Made by a program: the position numbers and the translations under genes | Assembly: GCF_002953715.1 (NCBI RefSeq) | Contig: NZ_CP025013.1 | Location: forward strand, 186,001 to 250,000 | Reading direction: 5' to 3' | Length of the DNA stretch: 64,000 nucleotides | From: Rhizobium leguminosarum | GTDB taxonomy: Bacteria; Pseudomonadota; Alphaproteobacteria; Rhizobiales; Rhizobiaceae | Shown: one piece after another, positions 25,494 through 34,661 of the stretch | How the letters are laid out: each line of letters opens with the position of its first letter | How positions within the stretch are numbered: position 1 is the first letter of the stretch | The notes under the pieces: model-generated | What the model was told of the DNA's origin: nothing | Seen by the model: only the letters and a program-made list of their open reading frames with translations | Database searches by the model: none

Positions 25494-26840
25494 TCAGACC
25501 AGCCCAGGCACGACGAACACCAGCCAGGCAACAATCGGGCCGATGATGGCGATCAGGGCGCTGTAGACAAGCAACTGTCGCAGCACCTGCTCGCGGCTGT
25601 CGTCCGGCGCATTGGCGACGACAAGAGCACCGTTGGTGGAGAATGGGCTGGTGTCGACGATCGTCGTCGAGATGGCGATCGCCGCGACCACACCGATGGC
25701 GCTGATGTGCCCTTGCAGGAGGAACGGAACGGCAAGCGGGATGATCGCGCCGAGCAGCGCGGTCGAGGATGCGAAGGCCGAGACAATGGCACCTGTAAAG
25801 CAAAGCAGGAGCGCTACCAGCAGCGGCATGCCGAGACTGGATATGCCATTCGCCACGTAGTCGACCGTACCGGCCTTCTCCATGACGCCAACATAGGTGA
25901 TGATGCCGGCAATCAGCAGCACGGTCGACCAACTGACCTTGTCGATTGCTGCCTTCTGGGTCTTCGGTGACAGCAGCGCGAGGACGACGGCGACGGTCAT
26001 TGCGACGAGGCCAACGTTGAACTTGAAAACCAGGGCGCCGATGCCGAGCGCCGTCAGGCCGATCAAGGTGGTTATTCTCTCATTGTTCAGGCGCAACGTC
26101 GCCGCCGTATCAGCTGCCGTACCGTAGGCATGCTCCCTGATCGGTTTTGCCGGCGTGCCGCCGTGACCTCTGATCGACGCCGATACGCCCTCGGGATGGA
26201 GTTCGGGCAAAGGGCCAAGTGATGTGGGATCTTGCTTCATCATCCTGGCGCCGCCGAAAACGAAGAAAACCAGCACCGCGATCGCCAGGTTGAAGAAGAA
26301 GCTGGAGAGAAACAGCGAGGTCGGAGCGAAAGGCAGGCCGGCCTTCGCAACGATCTGGTTGGTGATTCCGCCGTAGATGCTGATCGGCGAAAAGCCGCCT
26401 GCCTGCGCGCCATGGATCACCGTCAGCCCCATCATCACCGGGTGAATGCGGTACTGGACGGCAAAACTCAACGCGACGGGTGCGAGAATGGCCACCGCAG
26501 CCGGCCCAAGTGCACCGAAACCAGTAATGATGGCGGCGACCAGGAACATCACCCAGGGAATCAAGCCGATGCGCCCGCGCACCAGGCGGACGGCACATTC
26601 GACGAGCCAGTCGATCGTGCCGTTGATCTGCGCGATGGCGAAGAGGTAGGTGACGGCGACGAGCGTCAGGAAGAGATCACTCGGAAAGCCGGCGAAAATG
26701 TCGGTTGTTTTCATCCCGATGATCATCGAGCCGAGCACGAAGGCGCCGGCAAAGGCGAGCGCACCCATGTTGATTGGCTGGATCGTCGCAATGATGAACA
26801 TGGCGACCAGCAGGCCTATGGACAATATTTCAATACCCAT
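25494..26840 (-). CDS. matC: Malonate/dicarboxylate carrier MatC
   Basis: A 448-residue transporter of the ion-transporter superfamily with about ten to twelve helices. Recognisable stretches are ATIQPINMGALAFAGAFVLG near the N-terminus, TGFGALGPAAVAILAPVALS, and QAGGFSPISIYGGITNQIV, typical of the rhizobial MatC carriers. A hydrophilic loop near the middle (residues about 210-245) is probably cytoplasmic. It is the third gene of the operon, after matA and matB with a 95-nt gap before it, and brings malonate into the cell for MatB. Malonate as substrate rests on the operon context. Confidence 0.85.
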   Translation of the reverse strand: MGIEILSIGLLVAMFIIATIQPINMGALAFAGAFVLGSMIIGMKTTDIFAGFPSDLFLTLVAVTYLFAIAQINGTIDWLVECAVRLVRGRIGLIPWVMFLVAAIITGFGALGPAAVAILAPVALSFAVQYRIHPVMMGLTVIHGAQAGGFSPISIYGGITNQIVAKAGLPFAPTSLFLSSFFFNLAIAVLVFFVFGGARMMKQDPTSLGPLPELHPEGVSASIRGHGGTPAKPIREHAYGTAADTAATLRLNNERITTLIGLTALGIGALVFKFNVGLVAMTVAVVLALLSPKTQKAAIDKVSWSTVLLIAGIITYVGVMEKAGTVDYVANGISSLGMPLLVALLLCFTGAIVSAFASSTALLGAIIPLAVPFLLQGHISAIGVVAAIAISTTIVDTSPFSTNGALVVANAPDDSREQVLRQLLVYSALIAIIGPIVAWLVFVVPGLV

Positions 26841-26935
26841 GATTCCCCTCCCTCCGACGCCTCCGCGTCGTAGTTGCTGTTTTCAAGATTGATGCGGAAT
26901 GTCGGCGCACCCTCCTCCCAGAGAGCGCGGTCGCC

Positions 26936-28450
26936 TTACGTCTTGGTGTAAAGATCGGCGTATTGCTGCCGCAGGATGTTTTTCTGAACCTTACCCATCG
27001 TGTTGCGGGGCAAGTCCTCAGCAAAGATGACGCGCTTGGGCTGTTTGTAGCGTGCGAGACGGTCCTGGAGGGCGCTGACGATGCCCTTTTCATCGAGGAC
27101 AGCGCCGGGCTTGCGCACGACGATGGCGGTCACGCCTTCTCCGAAATCGGGATGCGGCACACCGATAACGGCGCTCTCGACCACACCCTCGATCTGGTCG
27201 ATCTCGCCCTCGACCTCTTTCGGATAGATGTTGTATCCACCCGAAATCACCAGATCTTTGCCGCGGCCGACAATGTGGACATAACCGTCCCGGTCGATCT
27301 TGCCGAGATCGCCGCTAATGAAGAAACCGTCGGCGGTGAACTCGGCCGCCGTCTTTTCCGGCATGCGCCAATAGCCCTTGAAGACGTTCGGCCCCTTGAT
27401 CTCGATCATCCCCGTTTCTTCGGGCGGCAGCACCAGCCCGGTGGCGGGATCGGTGACGCGCACCGACACATCAGGCAAGGGAAAGCCGACCGTTCCGGCA
27501 ATCCGTTTCCCCTCAAAGGGGTTGGAGGTGTTCATATTGGTTTCCGTCATGCCGTAGCGCTCGAGAATGGCGTGACCGGTGCGGGCCTGGAACTCGGTAT
27601 GTGTCTCTGCAAGCAGGGGAGCCGATCCGGAAATGAAAAGGCGGATGCTGGCGACCGCTCGCTCGTCGAGGCGCGGGCTTTGCAGGAGGCGCACGTAGAA
27701 CGTCGGCACGCCCATCAGCATCGTTGCCTGCGGCATCAGCGACAGTATCTCCTCCGGGTCGAACTTCGACAGCAGGAACATCGAGGCACCGGCGAGCAAT
27801 GTGACGTTCGTGGCGACGAACAGCCCGTGCGTGTGGAAGATCGGCAAGGCATGGATCAGTCGATCGCCGGCGGTGACGCGCCAATAATCTCGCAAGGTCA
27901 GGGCGTTCGAGAGCAGGTTCCCATGCGTAAGCATCGCCCCTTTGGAGCGTCCCGTCGTTCCCGATGTGTAGAGGATCGCAGCCAGATCATCGGCGGAGCG
28001 GGAGGCATCGACAAAGTCGGCCGGCTCATCGCGTGCGAGATCAAGCAACGAGCCGCTGCCATCAGCGTCGAGCGTTTCGATGATTGCGCCGTGGGGCTTG
28101 GCGATTTTCTCCACGCCCCCTCGATCAGCCGACGCAACAACCACCAAACGCGGCTCCGCATCGCCGATAAAGTAATCGAGCTCAGCCAGCGTATAGGCGG
28201 TGTTGAGCGGCAGGTACACGGCGCCGCTTCGAAGACAGGCGAGATAGAGGATCAATGCCTCGGCACTTTTTTCGACTTGCACCGCCACCCGGTCGCCGGG
28301 GCGAATGCCGAGCGTGTCCATCGCGCTGGCAATGCGGCCGGAAAGAGCGAAAGCGTCATCATAGGTCCATGTGCGGGTGCCATCGATCCGGATGAACGGT
28401 GCGTTACCAGGCGCGGCGGCCCGCATGGCGTCGAAAAGATGGTTGCTCAC
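26936..28450 (-). CDS. matB: Malonyl-CoA synthetase MatB
   Basis: A 504-residue acyl-CoA synthetase (ANL family). Motifs include the P-loop ILYTSGTTGRSKG, the IFHTHGLFV segment, ERYGMTETNM, GFFISGDLGKIDRDGYVHIVGR, and the C-terminal catalytic Lys region LPRNTMGKVQKN. It ligates malonate to CoA with ATP in the cytoplasm. Its stop precedes matC and its start overlaps the matA stop by 4 nt. Identity as a malonate enzyme is given by the matA and matC neighbours and by full-length similarity to rhizobial MatB as I recall it. Confidence 0.9.
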   Translation of the reverse strand: MSNHLFDAMRAAAPGNAPFIRIDGTRTWTYDDAFALSGRIASAMDTLGIRPGDRVAVQVEKSAEALILYLACLRSGAVYLPLNTAYTLAELDYFIGDAEPRLVVVASADRGGVEKIAKPHGAIIETLDADGSGSLLDLARDEPADFVDASRSADDLAAILYTSGTTGRSKGAMLTHGNLLSNALTLRDYWRVTAGDRLIHALPIFHTHGLFVATNVTLLAGASMFLLSKFDPEEILSLMPQATMLMGVPTFYVRLLQSPRLDERAVASIRLFISGSAPLLAETHTEFQARTGHAILERYGMTETNMNTSNPFEGKRIAGTVGFPLPDVSVRVTDPATGLVLPPEETGMIEIKGPNVFKGYWRMPEKTAAEFTADGFFISGDLGKIDRDGYVHIVGRGKDLVISGGYNIYPKEVEGEIDQIEGVVESAVIGVPHPDFGEGVTAIVVRKPGAVLDEKGIVSALQDRLARYKQPKRVIFAEDLPRNTMGKVQKNILRQQYADLYTKT

Positions 28451-29871
28451 TTTCGCCCTCCTCCAAGCGTTGAGTTCATTATCTGTGTAAATGGCCGGGA
28501 GCCTTGCTGGCCATTGCCGCCACGGCCGCTCTCGTCGTTCTGGTTGAGCAAGCTTTTGACAGCAGGCGAGGCAATCACTTCGCCGCGCTGCGCCAGAGCC
28601 TCGTGGTTGGCCACGATGTCGTCGAGCTTGTAGAGATAGTTGACCATCAGGCCGTGTGCCTGCTGCATCGCCTTTGCCGAGCGGTCGCCAAGAAAATTCA
28701 ATCTTTCAAGTCGGGCGCCGTTGCCGAGATGGAAGCGGGCGACAGGATCGACGGGGCGGCCCTCTGGCGTCCGTTCGATCAGGAAATAGCGCGCCGCAAG
28801 AGGCAGCAACACGCGCTCCACTTCAGTCGCCGCCTTCTCGTTGTCAGGCCAGTTCGGATCTTCCAGCGACATCAGCGTTTCGCGAGCCGCTTCGGATAAG
28901 AACCGGTCGGCGGCCGAGGCGCGCGCCTTGGCAAGCCAGCGGGCAAAGCCTGGAACGGGCGACAGCGTGACGAAATTCTTCAGGCCGGGCAGGTCTCTGC
29001 GCAGGTCTTCCACGACCTGCTTGATCAGGAAGTTGCCGAACGAGATTCCACGCAAGCCATCCTGGCAGTTGGAGATCGAATAGAAGACAGCCGTCGTCGC
29101 CTCGTCGGCGTTGATCTGCTGCCTGCCCTCGTCGAGCACATCTCCGATCGCGCTGGGCACCGATCGTGTCAGCGCCACCTCGACGAACACCAGCGGCTCG
29201 TCGGCCAGTCGGGGGTGGAAGAAGGCAAAACATCGGCGGTCGGCCGGTGCCAAACGACGGCGCAACTCCTCCCAGCCGGCAATCTCGTGCACGGCCTCGT
29301 ATTTGATGATCTTTTCAAGGATGTAAGCCGGCGTCGACCAGTCGATGGGCCGCAGCGTCAGGAAGCCGCGATTGAACCAGGAGCCGAACAGATGCGTGAA
29401 GTCGGCGTCAAGCGCGTGATAACCTGCGGATTGATCTTTTGAAGCAAGCAGCTGCTGGCGCATCCGGACGAGCTTGGCGGTGCCGTTCGGCGCGTGATTT
29501 AAACGACGCAGAAGCTCCTGTCGCCGCGGCTCAGCTGCCTGGTGGAGAGCAATGATCGCGGCAGAGCTTTTGTCAGCGCGGTAATTTTCAATTGCCTGGT
29601 CGAGCTTGGTCGTATCGGGCCCGAACTTTTCATGAAGCATAAGGAGGAATTTCTGCGCGCCCTCGCTCTCAAGCGCGCCCCAGCGATCGAGTATCTCGGC
29701 GGCAAGCGCCATGCCCGAGGCCTCGCCGCGGCTCGACAGCAGCATTTCACAGAGTGTCTGGAGATCGACCTTGGCTGCGACCTGCGTGGGGCGCGCGCCG
29801 GAAAACAGAAGCTGGCGTCCGCGATCCGTGATGCTCTGCAGCATGTCGGTGAAGAAGGAAGCCTCAGACAT
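28447..29871 (-). CDS. matA: Malonyl-CoA decarboxylase MatA
   Basis: A 474-residue malonyl-CoA decarboxylase. The N-terminal helical domain is followed by the GNAT-like catalytic domain with HPRLADEPLVFVEVALT, a YSISNCQDGLRGISFGNFLIKQVVEDL segment and LSPVPGFARWL; a catalytic His lies in ARFHLGNGARLERLNFLGD. It converts malonyl-CoA made by MatB to acetyl-CoA. The start at 29871 has a GAGGAG site; the open frame upstream is not part of the family. It is the promoter-proximal gene of the operon and divergent from matR. Confidence 0.92.
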   Translation of the reverse strand: MSEASFFTDMLQSITDRGRQLLFSGARPTQVAAKVDLQTLCEMLLSSRGEASGMALAAEILDRWGALESEGAQKFLLMLHEKFGPDTTKLDQAIENYRADKSSAAIIALHQAAEPRRQELLRRLNHAPNGTAKLVRMRQQLLASKDQSAGYHALDADFTHLFGSWFNRGFLTLRPIDWSTPAYILEKIIKYEAVHEIAGWEELRRRLAPADRRCFAFFHPRLADEPLVFVEVALTRSVPSAIGDVLDEGRQQINADEATTAVFYSISNCQDGLRGISFGNFLIKQVVEDLRRDLPGLKNFVTLSPVPGFARWLAKARASAADRFLSEAARETLMSLEDPNWPDNEKAATEVERVLLPLAARYFLIERTPEGRPVDPVARFHLGNGARLERLNFLGDRSAKAMQQAHGLMVNYLYKLDDIVANHEALAQRGEVIASPAVKSLLNQNDESGRGGNGQQGSRPFTQIMNSTLGGGRK

Positions 29872-29964
29872 GCCATTTCTCCTCTCTTCTGCCGGCCGGC
29901 TGGGTGACCGTTTTTGACGGCTGCTTCCCATCGTCGGGTTTCACCGGTAGTATGTAGAATGCCA

Positions 29965-30005
29965 CTATTCGTACACGAGGTCAACAATCGTGTATACAAG
30001 AATAG
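29965..30005. promoter_or_regulatory. Dyad operator between matA and matR
   Basis: Outer arms CTATTC (29965-29970) and GAATAG (30000-30005) enclose TCGTACACGA (29969-29978, a palindrome) and TGTATACA (29991-29998, a palindrome). The two inner sites share GTAnAC and centre 21 bp apart, two helical turns. This layout suits binding of two dimers of the GntR/FCD regulator MatR. Confidence 0.55.
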
Positions 30006-30033
30006 CATTTTTGTATGAGGAAAGCGAAACTAA

Positions 30034-30684
30034 ATGTCCGAGAATGTCGGCCGATGGCTTCGGGATGAGATTGAAAATTCAATTCTTTCCAACGAGTTCT
30101 CCCCCGGTGAGCGGCTCGACGAAACGGTGCTTGCGACGCGTTTCGGGGTCTCCCGCACGCCGGTGCGTGAGGCGCTGATGCAGCTCGATGCGATCGGCCT
30201 CATCGAAATTCGACCGCGCAGAGGCGCAATCGTCATCGATCCGGGGCCGCACCGCGTCTATGAGATGTTCGAGGTTATGGCAGAGCTGGAGGGCCTGGCC
30301 GGCTCGCTCGCCGCACGGCGGCTGGACAAGGCGTCCCGAGAAGCAATCACGGCCACCCACAGCCGCTGTGAGCAATCCGCCGCTGCCGGTGACAGCGATG
30401 CCTATTATTACGATAATGAGGAGTTCCATAAGGCCATCTACGCAGCCGGCCGAAGCGATTTCCTCGAGGAGCAATGTCTGCAATTGCATCGGCGCCTGCG
30501 ACCTTATCGCCGCCTCCAGCTGCGCGTGCGCAACCGCCTGTCGACCTCCTTCTCAGAACATTGCGCCATCGTCGATGCGATCTTTGCCGGAGATGGAGAT
30601 GCGGCCCGCCGGCTGCTGCGGGGGCATGTCGGCATTCAGGGAGAGAGGTTTAGCGATCTGGTCGCGAGCATGGCCGCCAGGTGA
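30034..30684 (+). CDS. matR: GntR-family (FCD domain) regulator MatR
   Basis: A 216-residue FadR-type GntR protein. The winged HTH occupies about residues 1-70 (SPGERLDETVLATRFGVSRTPVREALMQLDAIGLIEIRPRRGAIV), and the FCD ligand domain follows with EFHKAIYAAGRSDFL and a SEHCAIVDAIFAGD metal-site stretch with His residues. It is divergent from matABC and is expected to respond to malonate or malonyl-CoA. The position exactly mirrors the known rhizobial mat locus. Confidence 0.9.
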   Translation: MSENVGRWLRDEIENSILSNEFSPGERLDETVLATRFGVSRTPVREALMQLDAIGLIEIRPRRGAIVIDPGPHRVYEMFEVMAELEGLAGSLAARRLDKASREAITATHSRCEQSAAAGDSDAYYYDNEEFHKAIYAAGRSDFLEEQCLQLHRRLRPYRRLQLRVRNRLSTSFSEHCAIVDAIFAGDGDAARRLLRGHVGIQGERFSDLVASMAAR

Positions 30685-30692
30685 GGCTCTTG

Positions 30693-30795
30693 GGCAATTC
30701 CAGGAAAAGTGCGAAGCGGTTTTCCATCCGGGATTGCGCGAAAACAAAAAGTTAGAGCGTCTTTTGCGCGTCTGAAAAGACGCGCGGCGCTCTAG
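30693..30795 (+). repeat. RIME-like intergenic mosaic repeat, copy 2
   Basis: GGCAATTCCAGGAAAAGTGC begins the element and GAAGCGGTTTTCCATCC, ATTGCGCGAAAACAAAAAG and TTAGAGCG follow, the same order as copy 1 on the other strand. A terminal stem, GCGTCTTTT and AAAAGACGC, resembles the stem of copy 1 in place but not in sequence. It sits 9 nt after the matR stop, so it may form the 3' end of the matR message. Confidence 0.8.
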
Positions 30796-30867
30796 GCGTG
30801 GTGGTTCCAGATCGAATGCAACGGTCATCAGATAGGGAACCGAACCATCTCGCTGCCATCTCGTGAG

Positions 30868-31482
30868 TTAGTTCTTCATTGCGCCGCCGGCGGCCACGAT
30901 ATCGTCCGGCGTATCGACGTCGAGGCAGGCCGCATCGCCGACATCGACATCGAGCACGGGCAGAGCTGACGTCGCAATGATATCGCGCGCGCCGACGTCG
31001 CCCTCAAGTCTCCGCACCGCGGGATGGAGCGAACGTGGCAGGATAACGGGATTGCCGGGCTTGCCGCGTGAGACGGCGCGCACGATGGCCTCACCGCCCG
31101 CGTTGCGAAAGGCGAAAATCAAGGCATTAAGGTGTGCCGTGGCAATGCCGGGCATATCGGCCAGCATGACGAGAATGCCGTCGGCGCCGTCAGTGCGCTT
31201 TGATGAGAACCCTGCCATGAGCGACCTCGCCATGCCGCTGGGGTAATCGGGATTATCGACGAAAGTTAGAGCGAGCCCCTGGAGCGCAGCTTCAATTTCG
31301 CTCCTGCGATGGCCGACTACAACAGTTACAGATGCTGCATCCGCACAGAGCGCCGTCAATGCTGACCGCCGCACGAGCGGTACGCCGTCGAACTCGGCCA
31401 GCAGCTTGTGTTTCCCGCCTTCACCCATCCGGCTTGCCTTGCCGGCAGCGAGAATGACGATCGCGACCGACGCCTTAAGCAT
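30868..31482 (-). CDS. mocA: MocA-like molybdenum cofactor nucleotidyltransferase
   Basis: A 204-residue NTP transferase of the MobA/MocA fold. The nucleotide site is AIVILAAGKASRMGEGGKHKLL, and LVMLADMPG is the metal-binding segment. The residue pattern (no GGxS guanylyl signature at the first loop) suits cytidylyltransferase MocA, which makes molybdopterin cytosine dinucleotide. That is the cofactor form used by PaoC-type aldehyde oxidoreductases. The start at 31482 overlaps the end of the paoD-like gene by 8 nt (ATGCTTAA), so it is the last gene of the pao operon. Use of CTP over GTP is inferred. Confidence 0.82.
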   Translation of the reverse strand: MLKASVAIVILAAGKASRMGEGGKHKLLAEFDGVPLVRRSALTALCADAASVTVVVGHRRSEIEAALQGLALTFVDNPDYPSGMARSLMAGFSSKRTDGADGILVMLADMPGIATAHLNALIFAFRNAGGEAIVRAVSRGKPGNPVILPRSLHPAVRRLEGDVGARDIIATSALPVLDVDVGDAACLDVDTPDDIVAAGGAMKN

Positions 31483-32404
31483 AAGCAGCCAGTCTTGCCG
31501 CAGCGACATCCGCCAGAACCGACAGGGCGAGCGACGTCGCATCCCGCGTCGGGCCGAACATCCCGATGGGCGCCTTGATACGAGCGATGTCGTCCTTTCT
31601 GAAAGCCATGGCTCTCAGCCGCTCGACACGTCGACGATGCGTCCGGGTGCTGCCGAGCGCGCCGATGTAGAACCCGGGCGACCGAAGCGCGGTCTCGAGA
31701 ATGGCAGCTTCGGCGTCAAGATCATGATGCAGGAGCACGACGGCCGTGAAGGGGTCGATGATGCCGGCTGCGACCCTGCCCCCCTCGCCCTGCCCCCTGA
31801 CGATCACGTCGTAGCCGGAAGCTTCGGCCAGTCGTGCGACGGCCTGCGCTTCGATCGTCTGCCCGGAAAGGACGACGCGGGTGCGGGGACGGTAGACGCT
31901 CACGAAATCTCGCTCGAGCCAGCATGCCCCTGGCAGGGGGTCTACCGGTTCGAGCGTCTGCCGCTCTGGCGAATAGGCAAGGCCGGCTGCCTGCCTGCGT
32001 TCGAGACGCTCCAGAACATGCCGCAAAGCTCCGACATCTTTCAGGACATGGATTGCGACTGAGATTCCGCCGCCGCAGGGAAGGACAATGTCGAAGAAGG
32101 GCGAGCCGTCGCCGAACTTGACCGTGCGGTCCCGTCCTTCCGCCATTGCCAGAAGCGCTTCGGAAGCGACGGCGGCTTCGACGCATCCGCCGGAGACATA
32201 GCCGCAGAACCGCCCGTCTGCGGCAACCGCCATATGAGCGCCGAGCGCACGCGCCGCTCCGCCTCGGATGTCGACGAGGGTCGCAAGTGCCGCCGCGCCG
32301 AGACCATGGGCGTCTATCGCGAAGCGAAGCAGTTCCGCCGGATCGTCGGTGGACGAGGCCCTGACGGGAATTGGCGCCGTGATGGGCGCAAGTGTCTGAT
32401 CCAT
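31475..32404 (-). CDS. paoD: XdhC/PaoD-like molybdenum cofactor insertion chaperone
   Basis: A 309-residue XdhC/CoxI-family protein. The N-terminal XdhC_CoxI domain carries VDIRGGAARALGAHMAVAADGRFCGYVSGGCVEAAVA. The C-terminal Rossmann-like domain has FYIGALGSTRTHRRRVERL and the final IGMFGPTRDATSLALSVLADVAA. These proteins bind sulfurated molybdenum cofactor and load it into the molybdoenzyme. It lies 55 nt after paoC on the same strand and before mocA, matching the E. coli paoABCD order with mocA added. The ATG at 32404 has AGGA upstream and is preferred over the longer open frame. Confidence 0.88.
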   Translation of the reverse strand: MDQTLAPITAPIPVRASSTDDPAELLRFAIDAHGLGAAALATLVDIRGGAARALGAHMAVAADGRFCGYVSGGCVEAAVASEALLAMAEGRDRTVKFGDGSPFFDIVLPCGGGISVAIHVLKDVGALRHVLERLERRQAAGLAYSPERQTLEPVDPLPGACWLERDFVSVYRPRTRVVLSGQTIEAQAVARLAEASGYDVIVRGQGEGGRVAAGIIDPFTAVVLLHHDLDAEAAILETALRSPGFYIGALGSTRTHRRRVERLRAMAFRKDDIARIKAPIGMFGPTRDATSLALSVLADVAAARLAAYA

Positions 32405-32459
32405 CGGAAATCCTACAGGACGTGACGGCGGTCCGCTTTCGAGACCGCCGCCGAAATAA

Positions 32460-34658
32460 TCACGCCACGTCCGGCAAGCCGCCGATGAGCTTGTCAAGCG
32501 TCAGCGGATAGTGCCGAACCCTGACGCCGGTCGCGTTGTAGACGGCGTTGGCGATTGCTGCCGCGACGCCGCAAAGGCCAAGCTCGCCGACGCCCTTCGC
32601 CTTCATTGGCGAGGACATCGGATCGGTCTCGTCCATGAAGATCACCTCCTGGTGCGGAATGTCGGCATGCACCGCCACTTCGTAGCTGGCGAGATCGTGG
32701 TTGACGAAGAAGCCGCGGCGGGTGTCGACCGCCAATTCTTCGGACAGTGCGCCGCCCGCCCCCATCGTCATCGCGCCGATGACCTGGCTGCGGGCGGTGA
32801 TCGGGTTGAGGATTCTTCCCGCCGCGCAGACTGCGAGCATCCTGCGAATGCGGCTTTCTCCCGTGGCAATGTCGACGCCAACCTCCACGAAGTGCGCGCC
32901 GAACGTCGATTGCTGATGCGTCTCGGTAAGCTCACCCCATTTGATGGTGTCCTCGCCGACAAGACCATCCGGACCGGCGGCCTCGGCAAGAGGCACCGAA
33001 CGATTGCCCGAGCGGACCTCGCCATTCTCGAAGACGATGTCTTCGGAGTTGAAGCTGAGCTTCTTGGCGATGGCCTCACGCAGCTTGACACAGGCTGCAT
33101 AGACGCCAGACGTGGAAGAGTTGGCACCGAACTGTCCGCCGGAACCAGCAGAAACCGGAAAACGCGAGTCGCCGAGTTGGACGGCGACCTTGTCGATCGT
33201 AACTCCCATCATCTCGGCGGCCGTCTGGGCGATGATCGTGTAGCTGCCGGTCCCGATGTCGGTCATGTCGGTTTCAACAGTCACGACGCCTTCCCGGTCG
33301 AGCTTTACCCGCGCGCCGGAGGGAAGGACGAGGTTGTTGCGGAAGGCAACGGCAACGCCCATGCCGACCAGCCAGTTGCCCTCCCGCCTGGAACCGGGCT
33401 TCCCGCGTTCACCCCAGCCAAACCGCTCTGCACCGAGCTTGAGGCAGCCGATGAGATTGCGCTGGGAAAAAGGCCGCTGCGGCTTTTCCGGATCGACCTG
33501 CGTGTCGTTGACGATCCGAAACTGCACAGGATCGATCCCAACTTTTTCGGCAATCTCGTCGATGGCAATCTCGAGCGCCATCAGTCCGGGCGCTTCGCCC
33601 GGAGCGCGCATGGCGTTGCCCTCGGGGAGGTGAAGCGTCGCCAGCCGCATCGCCGTCATGCGGTTCGCCCCGGCATAGAGAAGACGCGTCTGGTTGACTG
33701 CTGTCTCCAGGCCTCCGCCAGGAAGATCCCCGGACCAGCTTTCGTGGGCAATGGCGGTTATCTTGCCGTCACGCTCGGTTCCAATGCGAATCCGCTGGAT
33801 CGTCGCCGGCCGGTGGGTGGTATTGTTTATCAGAAGGGGTCGCGGCAAGGCGACCTTGACGGGCCGTTTTACCGCACGCGCGCCGACAACGGCCAGCACG
33901 GCGTCGGCCCGCAGAAATAGCTTGCCACCGAAGCCGCCGCCGATAAACGGCGACATGAGGTGGATCTTCTCCTTGTCGATATCGAGTGTCGTCGCAAGGT
34001 CGGAACGCCACCAGTCGATCATCTGGCTGGAGGTCCAGACGGTCACCTCGTCGCCGTTCCAGGCTGCGATCGATGCGTGCGGCTCCATCATCGCGTGAGA
34101 CTGGTCGGGCGTCGTGTAAGTCGCGTCCAGAGTAACGGGAGCCGACGTGAAGGCAGCCTCGAAGTTGCCGGTCGCAGTGTCGGGCTGCTGCGATTCATCC
34201 GGCTTGACGGCCGAATCCTTTGCCTGCCCGAGGTCGAACGCACCCTTTTCTTCGGCATAGTCGACCTTGACCAGAGCGGCTGCGGCGCGCGCCTGCTCGA
34301 AGGTCTCGGCGACGACGACCGCGATCGCCTGATGATAGTGCTGAACCTCGTCGCCACCGAAAAGCCTGGCGGTGTTGAACTTGCCCTTCTTCCGCTCGCC
34401 GATGTCGAGCGTCGTCACGACGGCAAGCACACCCGGAGCCTTTTTGGCGGCAGAGACGTCCATGGCCTTGATGCGGCCCTTGGCGATCGCCGCACCAACG
34501 GGATAACCATAGGCGTAGCGCATGTTCGGATCGTGCCACTCATAGGCGTACATCGCCCGGCCGGTGGTCTTGAGCTGGCCGTCGATGCGGTGGATCGGCT
34601 GACCGACGACCGTCAGATTGTCGATCGGGTTGGTTGTCGCTGGCGTATCGAACTGCAT
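32460..34658 (-). CDS. paoC: Periplasmic aldehyde oxidoreductase, molybdenum subunit PaoC
   Basis: A 732-residue xanthine-oxidase-family large subunit. The N-terminus (MQFDTPATTNPIDNLTVVGQP, then HRIDGQLKTTGRAMYAYEW) is very close to E. coli PaoC/YagR. Molybdopterin-binding stretches such as FIGGGFGGKLFLR and NAMRAPGEAPG are present, and the base-catalyst Glu is Glu692 in KGVGELGLCG, the same number as in E. coli PaoC. It oxidises aldehydes, with electrons passing to PaoA. It has no signal of its own and is exported with PaoA through Tat. Gene order paoA-B-C-D-mocA supports the call. Confidence 0.93.
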   Translation of the reverse strand: MQFDTPATTNPIDNLTVVGQPIHRIDGQLKTTGRAMYAYEWHDPNMRYAYGYPVGAAIAKGRIKAMDVSAAKKAPGVLAVVTTLDIGERKKGKFNTARLFGGDEVQHYHQAIAVVVAETFEQARAAAALVKVDYAEEKGAFDLGQAKDSAVKPDESQQPDTATGNFEAAFTSAPVTLDATYTTPDQSHAMMEPHASIAAWNGDEVTVWTSSQMIDWWRSDLATTLDIDKEKIHLMSPFIGGGFGGKLFLRADAVLAVVGARAVKRPVKVALPRPLLINNTTHRPATIQRIRIGTERDGKITAIAHESWSGDLPGGGLETAVNQTRLLYAGANRMTAMRLATLHLPEGNAMRAPGEAPGLMALEIAIDEIAEKVGIDPVQFRIVNDTQVDPEKPQRPFSQRNLIGCLKLGAERFGWGERGKPGSRREGNWLVGMGVAVAFRNNLVLPSGARVKLDREGVVTVETDMTDIGTGSYTIIAQTAAEMMGVTIDKVAVQLGDSRFPVSAGSGGQFGANSSTSGVYAACVKLREAIAKKLSFNSEDIVFENGEVRSGNRSVPLAEAAGPDGLVGEDTIKWGELTETHQQSTFGAHFVEVGVDIATGESRIRRMLAVCAAGRILNPITARSQVIGAMTMGAGGALSEELAVDTRRGFFVNHDLASYEVAVHADIPHQEVIFMDETDPMSSPMKAKGVGELGLCGVAAAIANAVYNATGVRVRHYPLTLDKLIGGLPDVA

Positions 34659-34661
34659 GGC

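Noticed and set aside
26963..28633. Long plus-strand open frame (about 550 codons)
   Set aside because: Antisense to matB and matA, both of which carry complete family motifs; the plus-strand translation has no family pattern.
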